Assembly: GCA_963742715.1 (NCBI GenBank)
Contig: CAVUMR010000002.1
Coordinates: 2,914,001 to 2,978,000, forward strand
DNA length: 64,000 bases
Source of the DNA: CAVUMR01 sp963742715
Lineage (GTDB): Bacteria; Actinomycetota; Actinomycetes; Mycobacteriales; Micromonosporaceae
Direction: 5' to 3'
Numbering within the stretch: the first letter of the stretch is position 1; every line of letters begins with the position of its first letter. The position numbers were made by a program, and so were the translations under genes. Below the pieces are notes generated by a model. It was not told where the DNA came from, did not search any database, and saw only the letters and a program-made list of their open reading frames with translations. Positions 35,280 to 43,470 of the stretch are shown here, piece by piece.

Positions 35280-36539
35280 TTACCGGGCGGGCACCGGCGC
35301 CGGCAGGTGGGCGGTCAGGAACGCGGCGAGCGTCGAGTCGTACTTCGCCGGCGACACGTTCCAGGACCGGGTGTGCCCGCCGCCGGTGGTGGTCACCAGC
35401 GTGACCAGGTCCGGTCGCGCCGCGGCGAAGTCGAGGGTCGGCTGCGCACCGACGTAGTCGTCGTCCAGGTCGAGGTACAGCAGGACCGGGGTGCGTAGCC
35501 GACCGGTGAACCGGCGCTGGTCGAGGTCGTCGAGGTCCAGGTCGACGCGCCGCTCCACCAGCCACTCCGCGGTGGCGGTGAGCACCCCCGGCAACCCGCG
35601 GTCGTCGGCCTGCACCTCCAGGGTGGACCGCCAGTCGGTGACCGGGCAGTCGAGGATCACCGCGCGCACCAGCTCCGCCGCGTCCGGCATCCGGCGCAGC
35701 GCGGTCATCACCACCGCGCCCCCCATCGACCAGCCGTACAGCACCACGTCGGTGGCACCGTGGCCGCGGGCGTACCGGACGGCCGCGGCCACCTCCTGCC
35801 ACTCGGTGTCGCCCAGGTGGTACCGACCGTCCGGACCGGCCGGTGCGCCCACGTCGTTCCGGTAGGTGATCGCGAGTACCGGCAGGCCGGCGGCGTGCAG
35901 CGCCGGCAGCGCGCGGAGCACCTCGGTACGGCTGCCGCCCCGCCCGTGTACCGCGATCACCCAGGTGTTGCGTCCCGCCTGGCCACCGGCGCCCGGCACG
36001 TACCAGGCCGGGAAGTTGCCCAGGTCTCCGGTCACCAGCACGTCGTCGTAGTCCAGGCCGCGGCCGGTGCGCGGGTTGTCCACGTACACCTTGTCGTCGA
36101 TCCGGACCTTGTCGCCGGCGGCCAGGCTGCCCTCGAGCGAGCCGATCGTACGGACGACCTGGGTGTCGTTGCTGGTCAGCACCTCGCCGACGACCGCGTG
36201 CCCGCCCTTCCACGCCAGCCCGTAGGTGCCGGGCAGCACCGTGTCGTCGGTCCGGGACAGGATGACCCTGCCGCCGCCGACCGCGCGCACCGTCACCGGA
36301 TACGTGGTGGTGTGCTCGACCGTGATCACCTGGTTGGAGAAGTACCAGCCGGCGCCGAGGTCGGCGGCGGCGAGCAGCACCACCACGACCAGCAGTGCGA
36401 TCGCGACCCGCACCGGCCACCGGCGCCGGGGCGTCGCCACGGTGCCCGGCACCGCGCCGGTGCCGGTACCGGTGTCGGGATCGGGGTCGGGGTCGGGGTG
36501 CAAGGGGCCGGAGTCGGCGTCCGCCGGCGCCTCGGTCAC
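35280..36539 (-). CDS. Membrane-anchored alpha/beta hydrolase, last gene of the NRPS operon
   Basis: 419 aa. A Pro/Asp-rich N-terminus (DPDPDPDTGTGTG) precedes one membrane helix (VRVAIALLVVVVLLAAADL), then an extracellular domain. The nucleophile elbow is YGWSMGG and the catalytic His probably lies in GGGHTRSW. I start at the GTG that overlaps the TauD stop (GTGA) rather than 13 codons upstream. It is probably a surface esterase, peptidase or acyltransferase. The coupling to the operon suggests late processing of, or self-protection from, the NRPS product (inference). Confidence 0.8.
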   Translation of the reverse strand: MTEAPADADSGPLHPDPDPDPDTGTGTGAVPGTVATPRRRWPVRVAIALLVVVVLLAAADLGAGWYFSNQVITVEHTTTYPVTVRAVGGGRVILSRTDDTVLPGTYGLAWKGGHAVVGEVLTSNDTQVVRTIGSLEGSLAAGDKVRIDDKVYVDNPRTGRGLDYDDVLVTGDLGNFPAWYVPGAGGQAGRNTWVIAVHGRGGSRTEVLRALPALHAAGLPVLAITYRNDVGAPAGPDGRYHLGDTEWQEVAAAVRYARGHGATDVVLYGWSMGGAVVMTALRRMPDAAELVRAVILDCPVTDWRSTLEVQADDRGLPGVLTATAEWLVERRVDLDLDDLDQRRFTGRLRTPVLLYLDLDDDYVGAQPTLDFAAARPDLVTLVTTTGGGHTRSWNVSPAKYDSTLAAFLTAHLPAPVPAR

Positions 36540-37528
36540 TGCGCCGGTCCGGGCAGGGCGGGCACGGTCGGTACGCACTGGTTGAGCTCCACCGGATCGG
36601 CCAGCGCCACCAGGATCTCCCGGTCACCGGTGTACGGCTCGCGCCCGTGCGCGGTGAGCAGGTTGTCCACCAGCAGCAGGTCGCCGGCCTCCCACTGGAC
36701 CCGCCGCAGCACCGCGTCGTACCCGTCGAGCAGGCTGGTGAATTCGTCGGCGCTGAACGTCTCGCCGTTGCCGTACGCCGTGTTGAACGGAATCCCGCTC
36801 GGCCCGAACGTCTTGAGCAGGATGTCCCGCTCGGTGACGTCGATGCTCCACTGGCTGAAGAACGCGATCTGGTTGAACCAGCACTCCTGCCCGGTCACCG
36901 GATGCCGCACGATCGCGGCCCGGCGCTGCGCGGTGTGCAGCGTCCCGTCCCGTTGCCACTGGCAGCCGATCACGTTGACCGCGCAGTAGTGCTCGACCGC
37001 GGTCGGGGTGTCGTGCCCGTACGCATCCGACCAGGACAGCCCGAAGTACGGCCGGAAGTTGCGGACCAGCAGCCAGCCCTGTTCGCGGAACCGGGACACC
37101 AGCTCGGCGGGCAGGTGCTCGATCACCTGCCGGGTGTCGCCGAGCAGGGTCGCGCCACCGGTGTCCGGGGTACTGACGCAGGCCATCAGCAGCAGTCCCG
37201 GGAAGGTGACCGCGTAGCTCTGCTCGTGGTGCAGGCACATCTCCCGGTCGGGCGCCCACTCCGGCGAGCTGTACACCCCGGCGCCGAACTCGGACCGGGC
37301 GGCGAACTGCTCCCGCAGGTCCGCGGGCTTGGCTCCGAACGCGTCCCGTACCTCGGCGAGCGCCTGCGCGGACCGCACCCCCAGGCCGGTGACCAGCACC
37401 GCGCCGTGCTCGTGCAGCAGCGCGCGCAGGTCACCGCCGTACCGGCCGATCCAGCTGGCCGGGTCGTCGGCTCCGTCAGCGCCGACGGTTACCGGCCCGT
37501 CGCCGCTCTGGACGCTCCGCAGGTTCAC
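36536..37528 (-). CDS. TauD/TfdA-type Fe(II)/2-oxoglutarate dioxygenase
   Basis: 330 aa. The metal triad is visible: LHHEQSY gives the His-x-Glu pair and LLTAHGREP the distal His, with the 2-oxoglutarate Arg in DREILVALA. Enzymes of this size in NRPS clusters (for example SyrP) hydroxylate amino acids bound to carrier proteins, often at the beta carbon. It is coupled on both sides: its GTG start overlaps the aldolase stop and its stop overlaps the hydrolase start. The likely job is beta-hydroxylation of a peptide residue or of diaminobutyrate (inference). Confidence 0.88.
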   Translation of the reverse strand: MNLRSVQSGDGPVTVGADGADDPASWIGRYGGDLRALLHEHGAVLVTGLGVRSAQALAEVRDAFGAKPADLREQFAARSEFGAGVYSSPEWAPDREMCLHHEQSYAVTFPGLLLMACVSTPDTGGATLLGDTRQVIEHLPAELVSRFREQGWLLVRNFRPYFGLSWSDAYGHDTPTAVEHYCAVNVIGCQWQRDGTLHTAQRRAAIVRHPVTGQECWFNQIAFFSQWSIDVTERDILLKTFGPSGIPFNTAYGNGETFSADEFTSLLDGYDAVLRRVQWEAGDLLLVDNLLTAHGREPYTGDREILVALADPVELNQCVPTVPALPGPAQ

Positions 37529-38604
37529 GTACGCACTCCTTCGGCCACCCGCGGGGTCGCGGGCGGCGCACCGGCCAGTACTTCCCTGATGATGTCAACC
37601 ACCCGGTCCACCTCGGCGGCGGTTACGCCGGAATGGGTGACCGCGCGGATCCGGCCGTGCCCGAACCCGGCCATCGCGACCCCCGCCGCGGCGGCCGCGT
37701 CGACGACCGTCGTCCAGTCGAACCGCGGGTGGTCGACCCGGAACAGCAGGATGTTGGTACTCACCGGCGCGGCCAGCTCGATGCCGTCGATCCCGGCCAG
37801 TCCGGCCGCGAGCCGGCGGGCGTTCTCGTGGTCGACGGCCAGCCGGTCGGTGGCGGTGTCCAGGGCCACGATCCCGGCCGCGGCGACCAGCCCGGCCTGG
37901 CGCATCCCGCCGCCGAGCATCTTCCGGATCCGCCGCGCCCGGTCGATGAACGCGGCACTCCCCACCAACATCGAGCCGATCGGCGCGGACAGCCCCTTGG
38001 ACAGGCAGAACTGCACCGAGTCCGCGGCCCGGGCGACGTCGGCGACCGGTACGCCGAGGCCCACCGCCGCGTTGAAGATCCTTGCCCCGTCCAGATGTAC
38101 CGGCACGCCCCGCTCGGCCGCGAACGCGGCGACCGAAGCCTGGTAGTCCAGCGGCAGGATCACCCCGCCACAGCGGTTCTGGGTGTTCTCCAGGCAGATC
38201 AGCGAGACCAGCGCGAACTGCGGATCGTCGTCGTCCTCCGGGAAGCCGGCCTCGAGATCGGACAGCGCGAGGGTGCCGTCCGGCTGGTTGCGGATCGGCT
38301 CGTACCCGATGCCGCCGCACACGCTCGCGCCATGCGCCTCGTACAGGTAGATGTCCGACTCGTTGCCGACCAGCACCTTGCTGCCGCGGGGCGAATGCGC
38401 CATCAGCGCGGCCAGGTTCGCCATCGTGCCGCTCGGCATCAGGCAGCCGGCCTCCTTGCCGAGCCGGTCGGCGGCGAGCCGCTCCAGCCTGTTCACGGTC
38501 GGGTCTTCGCCGTACACGTCGTCGCCGAGGGGCGCGGCCATCATCGCGGCCCGCATCGCCTCGTCCGGCTGGGTGAACGTGTCACTGCGTAACTCGATCC
38601 TCAC
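37525..38604 (-). CDS. Threonine aldolase-like PLP enzyme
   Basis: 359 aa, fold type I. It opens with RIELRSDTFTQPDEAM, as in low-specificity L-threonine aldolases. It has HLDGARIFNA (the catalytic loop), and the PLP lysine is in FCLSKGLSAPIGS. These enzymes interconvert beta-hydroxy amino acids with glycine and an aldehyde. In the operon it could build or cleave a beta-hydroxy amino acid. The GTG start lies in the ATP-grasp stop (GTGA); a longer frame through that gene is only a shadow. The role in the product is not settled. Confidence 0.9.
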   Translation of the reverse strand: MRIELRSDTFTQPDEAMRAAMMAAPLGDDVYGEDPTVNRLERLAADRLGKEAGCLMPSGTMANLAALMAHSPRGSKVLVGNESDIYLYEAHGASVCGGIGYEPIRNQPDGTLALSDLEAGFPEDDDDPQFALVSLICLENTQNRCGGVILPLDYQASVAAFAAERGVPVHLDGARIFNAAVGLGVPVADVARAADSVQFCLSKGLSAPIGSMLVGSAAFIDRARRIRKMLGGGMRQAGLVAAAGIVALDTATDRLAVDHENARRLAAGLAGIDGIELAAPVSTNILLFRVDHPRFDWTTVVDAAAAAGVAMAGFGHGRIRAVTHSGVTAAEVDRVVDIIREVLAGAPPATPRVAEGVRT

Positions 38605-40040
38605 CGGGCGCCCTCCACCCTGTCCTCCACGGCGTTCTCCGCCCGGTCCACCGCGGCATCCTCCGCCCGGTCCACCGCGGCGTCCTCCGCCCGGTCGACA
38701 GCGGCGTCCTCCGCTATGTCTTCCACGACCACCTCGAGGTGTGCCACGGCGGCGGCGAGCGCCTGCTCCACGTCCGGGTACGACGCGCCCAGCGCGATCA
38801 CGTAACCGAGCCGGTCGTACGCGTTGCGCGGCCGGCGCACCTCCGCCCCCGGTACCGCGGTCACGGTCACCCGGTCCACCCCGGGAACGTGCCGCGCCGC
38901 GTCGAGCCCGGTGATCGCGGCCAGCCGCCCGTCCGCCGGCGACAGCAGGAACCGGATGCCGGCGTACCGGGACCGGGTCGGGGTCAGCGTCACCGGCAAC
39001 CCGGCGGCCGCCCGCAACTGCTGCTCCAGCAGGTCGATGCCGGTGGCCAGCCGGACCAGCTCGGGGATCATGCCGCCGGCCAGCCGCGCGTTGATCTCGA
39101 TCACGCTGACCCGCGCGGCTGCGTCCGGTGCGTTGCCCGGCGGGGCCGCACCAGAAGACGCGCCGGCCGGGGTCAGCTTGACCTCCAGGTGGCTCGCGCC
39201 GCGCTCGAAACCGGTCGCCTTCAACGCCTGGCCGGCGGCGGCGACCAGGTCGGCCGCGGTCCCCTCGGGCAGCTCGGCCGGGAAGATGTGCTGGTACTCG
39301 ACGAAGTACGGCAGCCCGGTCACCCACTTCTGGGTGATCCCGACGCAACTGGCCTGACCGTCCACACTGAACAGCTCGACCGACAGTTCCGGTCCCTCGG
39401 CGTACTCCTCGACCAGCGCGGTACCGGCGGTCGGCTGGTCCCGCACGTTCGTCCGGACCGCCAGCACCCGGGCCGCGTGCGCGGCCACCTCGGCCGGGGT
39501 GTCGCACAGCAGTACGTCGTTCGAGCCCGAGTCGTCGGCCGGCTTGACCACGCACGGCAGCCCGACCTCGGCCAGTACCGCGTCCAGCCCGGAGTCCACA
39601 GTGGACACGTCGGTGACGGTACCGAACCGGGGCTGCGGCACGCCGCCGGTACGCAGCGCCTGTCGGGTCCGCGCCTTGTTCCGGCAGGTCGCCATCGCCT
39701 CGGCCGGATTCCCCGGCAGCCCCAGCGAATCGGCCAGCTCCGCCACCGGTACCAGGTAGAACTCACTGGTCGTGGTGATCCCGGCCAGCCGGTGCCCGGC
39801 CGCCTGCGCCCGCACGGCCGCGCGCAGCGCGGCCGGACTGTTCGTGTCGCACCGGACGATCTCGCAGCGTACGTCGGACAGCCCCAGGTACCGCTCCGGC
39901 CGGGAGGTCAGGAACACCGGTACCAGTCCGAGCCGCGCGGCGGTACGCAGCGCGAGCATCCCGGTGCCGGTGGTGTTCGACTCGACGAACAGCAGCCGCG
40001 GCCGGTCCGCGCCGAGCCGGGCGTACGACCAGGAGGTCAC
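38601..40040 (-). CDS. ATP-grasp ligase (carboxylate-amine ligase type)
   Basis: 479 aa. The N-terminal lobe (RPRLLFVESNTTGTG) is followed by an ATP-grasp core: CVVKPADDSGSNDV (nucleotide loop), TALVEEYAEGPELSVEL, and the metal-binding VIEINARLAGGM. It resembles L-amino-acid ligases and the DdaF-type ligases of diaminopropionate antibiotics, so it may form an amide using diaminobutyrate (inference). The C-terminus is an acidic repeat, AEDAAVDR three times (24-bp units, about 38635-38710). The GTG at 40040 lies inside the longer PLP-enzyme frame; if one base is extra in that gene, the two would be a single fused protein of about 799 aa. Confidence 0.85.
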   Translation of the reverse strand: MTSWSYARLGADRPRLLFVESNTTGTGMLALRTAARLGLVPVFLTSRPERYLGLSDVRCEIVRCDTNSPAALRAAVRAQAAGHRLAGITTTSEFYLVPVAELADSLGLPGNPAEAMATCRNKARTRQALRTGGVPQPRFGTVTDVSTVDSGLDAVLAEVGLPCVVKPADDSGSNDVLLCDTPAEVAAHAARVLAVRTNVRDQPTAGTALVEEYAEGPELSVELFSVDGQASCVGITQKWVTGLPYFVEYQHIFPAELPEGTAADLVAAAGQALKATGFERGASHLEVKLTPAGASSGAAPPGNAPDAAARVSVIEINARLAGGMIPELVRLATGIDLLEQQLRAAAGLPVTLTPTRSRYAGIRFLLSPADGRLAAITGLDAARHVPGVDRVTVTAVPGAEVRRPRNAYDRLGYVIALGASYPDVEQALAAAVAHLEVVVEDIAEDAAVDRAEDAAVDRAEDAAVDRAENAVEDRVEGAR

Positions 40041-41001
40041 CGCGGTGCCGTACGGGCACCTCGGTCGGGGTGTCCGCGACCGGCCCGGACACCGACCGGT
40101 AGACGCTGTCGGTGTACCGGTCGCCCCGGTCCGGCAGGATGCCGACGATCCGGCTGCCCGGCGCCGCGGTCACGGCCAGATGGGTCAGCACCCGGTACAC
40201 CGAGCCGGAGGTGTTGCCGGCGAACAACTGCTGCTCGGCGGCGAGTCGTCGGGTCGCCTCGAACGCCTCGTCGTCGTTGAGCCAGTGCACCTCGTCGAGC
40301 AGCAGGTAGTCGAGGTTCTCCGGCTGCAGGCTGTTGCCGAGCCCGCTCTGCCGCCGCTGCGGCCAGTCCGGCTGGGCGAACAGCGCGCTGCCCACGCAGT
40401 CGACGCCCACCACCCGCAGGTCGGGCAGCTCGGCGCGCGCCGCCCTGGCCGTCCCGCACAGCGAGCCACCGCTGCCCACCGCGCCGACCAGCGTGTCGAA
40501 CGCGCCGAGCTCCTCGCGGAGTTCGGCCGCGAGCGCCGCGTACGCCATCGGGTTCTGCGGGTTGGTGTACTGGCGCGGCCAGAACGCCCCGTCCAGGTCG
40601 GCGATCAGCTCGGCCAGCCGCTCCAACCGGGCGCTCTGCCAGCCCTGGCTGGTCATCGCCTCGACGACGTGTACCGAGCAGCCGAGGAACTCCAGCTTGG
40701 CCAGCGTGATCGGGTCGATCCGCGGGTCGGTGACGATGTGTACCGGATGGCCCAGGTGCCGCCCGACCAGCGCCAACCCGAGCGCCATCGTGCCGGACGA
40801 GCTCTCGATGATCGGCGCGCCCTCGGCCAGCTCGCCGGTCTGGCGGGCGTGCAGGATCACCTGCTTGGCCACCCGGTCCTTCATCGCGAACAGGTTCTGC
40901 AGTTCGAGCTTGGCGTACACCTCGACGCCGGGGGCGGCCGGCAACCGCAGCCGGATCAGCGGGGTGTGCCCGACCGCGTCGATCAGCCCGTCAAATCGCA
41001 C
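39763..41001 (-). CDS. Cysteine-synthase-like PLP enzyme (beta-replacement)
   Basis: The literal frame is 412 aa, but only the first ~320 residues look real. The N-terminus is a fold type II PLP enzyme: the PLP lysine in FAMKDRVAK, SSSGTMALGLAL, and the phosphate loop GAVGSGGSLCG. After VADTPTEVP (about 40050-40070) the frame becomes Arg-rich shadow of the ATP-grasp gene, overlapping it by 278 bp. Either a frame change hides a normal stop near 40037, or removing one base fuses it to the ATP-grasp. With the threonine kinase and lyase it could turn O-phosphothreonine plus an amino donor into a diaminobutyrate adduct (inference). Confidence 0.8.
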   Translation of the reverse strand: MRFDGLIDAVGHTPLIRLRLPAAPGVEVYAKLELQNLFAMKDRVAKQVILHARQTGELAEGAPIIESSSGTMALGLALVGRHLGHPVHIVTDPRIDPITLAKLEFLGCSVHVVEAMTSQGWQSARLERLAELIADLDGAFWPRQYTNPQNPMAYAALAAELREELGAFDTLVGAVGSGGSLCGTARAARAELPDLRVVGVDCVGSALFAQPDWPQRRQSGLGNSLQPENLDYLLLDEVHWLNDDEAFEATRRLAAEQQLFAGNTSGSVYRVLTHLAVTAAPGSRIVGILPDRGDRYTDSVYRSVSGPVADTPTEVPVRHRGDLLVVRPARRGPAAAAVRRVEHHRHRDARAAYRRAARTGTGVPDLPAGAVPGAVRRTLRDRPVRHEQSGRAARGRAGAGGRAPAGRDHHDQ

Positions 41002-41944
41002 CGCGTGGACCCCCAGCGTCCCGGTCTACCGGTCCGGTCCCGCCGGTGGCGGACCCGGTGCCGAACGTGAGCGAACGGAAGATCGACACGGTGCCGAACA
41101 GCGCGGCACACGCCTCCCGCGCGACGGCGAGCCGCGGCACGTACTCCGGATCGTCGTCGGCCAACAGGATGCCGATCATGGTGCCGGAGTGGGCGCAGAC
41201 CACCCCCAGCGCACCCACCTCCCGGGCGATCCGGCCCAACTCGTCGAGGTTCCGCTTCGGCTGGAGCTGCTGGTTGAGCACCGCGCTGCGGGTGGCGATG
41301 GCTCCGACCGTGGCCAGGTCGCCGGCCGCGACCGCGTCGGACAGGTCCGCCAGCAGCCGGGCGTACTCGGACCGGTCGGCCCGCGCGTACGGCTTGGGCC
41401 GGTGGTTGAACGCGACCGTGTCGACCTGCCCGCCCTCGTCCACGGCCAGCACGGTCAGCTGCGGCAGCGTGCCGAGGTACCCGCGCAGCCGCACGTTGCG
41501 GTGCTCGAACGCCACCACGCCCGGGTACATCACGCCGTCGGTGGGTTCGATCTGGCGCAGCCAGCCCTCCAGCGCCGCCGGTGACGTGTCGAGCCCGAGT
41601 ACCCCTCCGACGGCCCGGGCGGTGGCCACCAGATCCGCCGAAGAACTGGCCAGTCCCTTGCCCACCGGCAGGTCGCTGTCGAGCACCAGGGTGCCGCCGC
41701 CGGCTACGCCGGCGTCGGCGAGCAGCATCTCGGTCAGCCGCAGCGCCTTGCCCTTGTGCGACGGGAAGACCCGTACCGGGCCGCTCGGCTCGAGCCGGAA
41801 CCACGCGTTCGCGGCGCGAGCGATCGGGAACGTGACGAGAAAGTCGGTGCCGTCGGGCAGCATGCCCTGCAACAGCTCACCGAAGGTGCCGAACGCGGTG
41901 TCGGTACCGGCGCGCACGTCCACGCCGACCCGCCGGGCGACCAT
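40991..41944 (-). CDS. GHMP kinase, PduX-like L-threonine kinase
   Basis: 317 aa. It starts close to FGTFGELLQG, the signature of PduX-type threonine kinases (GTxGELLQG). GHMP motif 2 reads LPVGKGLASSSADLVATARA, and motif 3 is near HSGTMIGILL. PduX makes O-phospho-L-threonine for cobalamin. No cobalamin genes are here, and in this operon the phosphate would activate threonine for beta-replacement to 2,3-diaminobutyrate, as proposed for pacidamycin-type clusters. The ATG is 8 bp after the lyase stop; its stop overlaps the PLP-enzyme start by 11 bp. Confidence 0.85.
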   Translation of the reverse strand: MVARRVGVDVRAGTDTAFGTFGELLQGMLPDGTDFLVTFPIARAANAWFRLEPSGPVRVFPSHKGKALRLTEMLLADAGVAGGGTLVLDSDLPVGKGLASSSADLVATARAVGGVLGLDTSPAALEGWLRQIEPTDGVMYPGVVAFEHRNVRLRGYLGTLPQLTVLAVDEGGQVDTVAFNHRPKPYARADRSEYARLLADLSDAVAAGDLATVGAIATRSAVLNQQLQPKRNLDELGRIAREVGALGVVCAHSGTMIGILLADDDPEYVPRLAVAREACAALFGTVSIFRSLTFGTGSATGGTGPVDRDAGGPRGAI

Positions 41945-41952
41945 GGTCAGGG

Positions 41953-43470
41953 CTATCGCGCACCTCCCGCTGGGCCGGTCCTGGGGTCGAACTCGCTGTC
42001 GATCATGGCCGGTACCGCGTCCGCCGCGGCCCGCCGGTCCGACCACCAGCCGGCCAGCTCGGTGAACTCGCGCTCCTGCCCGGCCAGCAGCTCACGCACC
42101 GCCTTCGGGTTGGCCGACCCCGGCGACTGCTTGGCCAGCAATGCGCCGTCCACGCTGAACGCCTCGGCCAGCAGGTCTTCCGGCTGGTCGACCCGGTGCC
42201 CCTGCGCGGCCGCGACCTCGGCCAGCAGCGCGCCGTCCGGCCGGCCGGGCGGCAACCCGCGGCCGGTCGCCGCGACCACGTACCGGCCGGCGATCACCTG
42301 GGCGGTGCGCCACGGTACGCCGGCACGCAGCGTCAACAGGTTAGCCAGGCTGAAGCCGCCCAGGTAGTCCCGCTCGCACGCCTCGCGCATCGCCCCGGCC
42401 CGGAACTCCAGGTGCTCGACCACCGTGCTGAACAGCGCGAGTACCGACCGGAGCGTGTCGAACAGGGTGCGCAGGTAGGTGCCGGCCTCCTTGGAGACCT
42501 CGACCATGTTCGCGTACGGGGTGTTCCGCTGGCCGAGCGCGAGGTCCAGCGCGAACGTGGTCAGGTGCGCGGTACGGCCGCGGATCCGCTCCAGGATCGG
42601 GAAGTTCTTCTTCTGCGGCATCGCCGAGGAGATGCCGGACAACTCGTCGGGCAGGTCAACAAATCCGTACGCGCCGCTCCCCCAGGCCATCAGGTCGGTG
42701 GCGAACCGGCTCAGCGCCACCCCGTACCCGGAGAGGTCGCCGGCCACCGACAGGGCCCAGCCGCGGGAGGCGACCGCCGCCAGCGCGTGCGACGCGGGTT
42801 TCAGGAAACCAAGCAGCGAAGCCATCCGCTGAAGGTCCCAGTCCAGCTCCTGCCCGGCCATCGCGCCGGCACCGAGCGGGCAGGCGTCCATCTCGGTGTA
42901 CGTCAGCCGCAGCCGGCGCAGCGTGCGCAGGGTCTCGGCGGACAGCGCGCTGAGGTAGAAGCCGGGGGTGACCACCTGTGCCGCCTGCAGGTGGGTGTAC
43001 CCGGGCATCGGCAGCTCGGCGGTACGACCGGCCAGCCCGGCCACGAGCTGCCCGAACGTGACCAGCGCCAGGGCCAGGTCGACGACCTGACCGCGGGCGT
43101 ACAACAGCTGCGCGCAGGCTTGCAGGTCGTTGCGGCTGCGGTCGACGTGCCAGGCCGGGAACGGGGGTACCGGCCCGGACGCGACGTGCCGCTCGATCGC
43201 GAACGCGATGTCCGACAGGTTCGCGGCCGGATCCGCTTGTAGGAGATCCGAGTCCACTTCGGACAGTCGAGCCGCCATGGCGGCCGCGGTCGCCTGGTCG
43301 GTGAGCCCCATCCGGCGGTACTCCAGCAGCAGTACCTTCTCGATCGCCACGTACCACGGCAGCAGGCAGCGCACCTCGTACCCGAACTGCGGCGCGAGTA
43401 CCTCGTCGTGCCAGAGCTCGCTCGGTACCGCGTTGATCCGCCCGGTGAGGGGGCCGCCTGCCTCGGTCAT
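41953..43470 (-). CDS. Argininosuccinate lyase-like enzyme
   Basis: 505 aa, fumarase/ASL superfamily. It shows HVDRSRNDLQACA, PGYTHLQAAQVVTPGF, and the mobile signature loop GISSAMPQKKNFPI, where Phe replaces the usual Pro after Asn. ASL-family enzymes release fumarate from an aspartate adduct. No arginine genes are adjacent, so the role is probably cleavage of an N-aspartyl (or similar) intermediate to free a diamino acid, as suggested for Dab formation in friulimicin and uridyl-peptide clusters (from memory). Its ATG overlaps the NRPS stop (ATGA). Confidence 0.85.
   Translation of the reverse strand: MTEAGGPLTGRINAVPSELWHDEVLAPQFGYEVRCLLPWYVAIEKVLLLEYRRMGLTDQATAAAMAARLSEVDSDLLQADPAANLSDIAFAIERHVASGPVPPFPAWHVDRSRNDLQACAQLLYARGQVVDLALALVTFGQLVAGLAGRTAELPMPGYTHLQAAQVVTPGFYLSALSAETLRTLRRLRLTYTEMDACPLGAGAMAGQELDWDLQRMASLLGFLKPASHALAAVASRGWALSVAGDLSGYGVALSRFATDLMAWGSGAYGFVDLPDELSGISSAMPQKKNFPILERIRGRTAHLTTFALDLALGQRNTPYANMVEVSKEAGTYLRTLFDTLRSVLALFSTVVEHLEFRAGAMREACERDYLGGFSLANLLTLRAGVPWRTAQVIAGRYVVAATGRGLPPGRPDGALLAEVAAAQGHRVDQPEDLLAEAFSVDGALLAKQSPGSANPKAVRELLAGQEREFTELAGWWSDRRAAADAVPAMIDSEFDPRTGPAGGAR

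Noticed and set aside
40991..41944. Cobalamin-pathway role for the PduX-like kinase
   Set aside because: No cob/cbi genes nearby; the gene is embedded in and overlaps the NRPS precursor genes.
41953..43470. Arginine-biosynthesis argH
   Set aside because: No arg genes adjacent, an altered signature loop (KKNF), and tight overlap with an NRPS gene.
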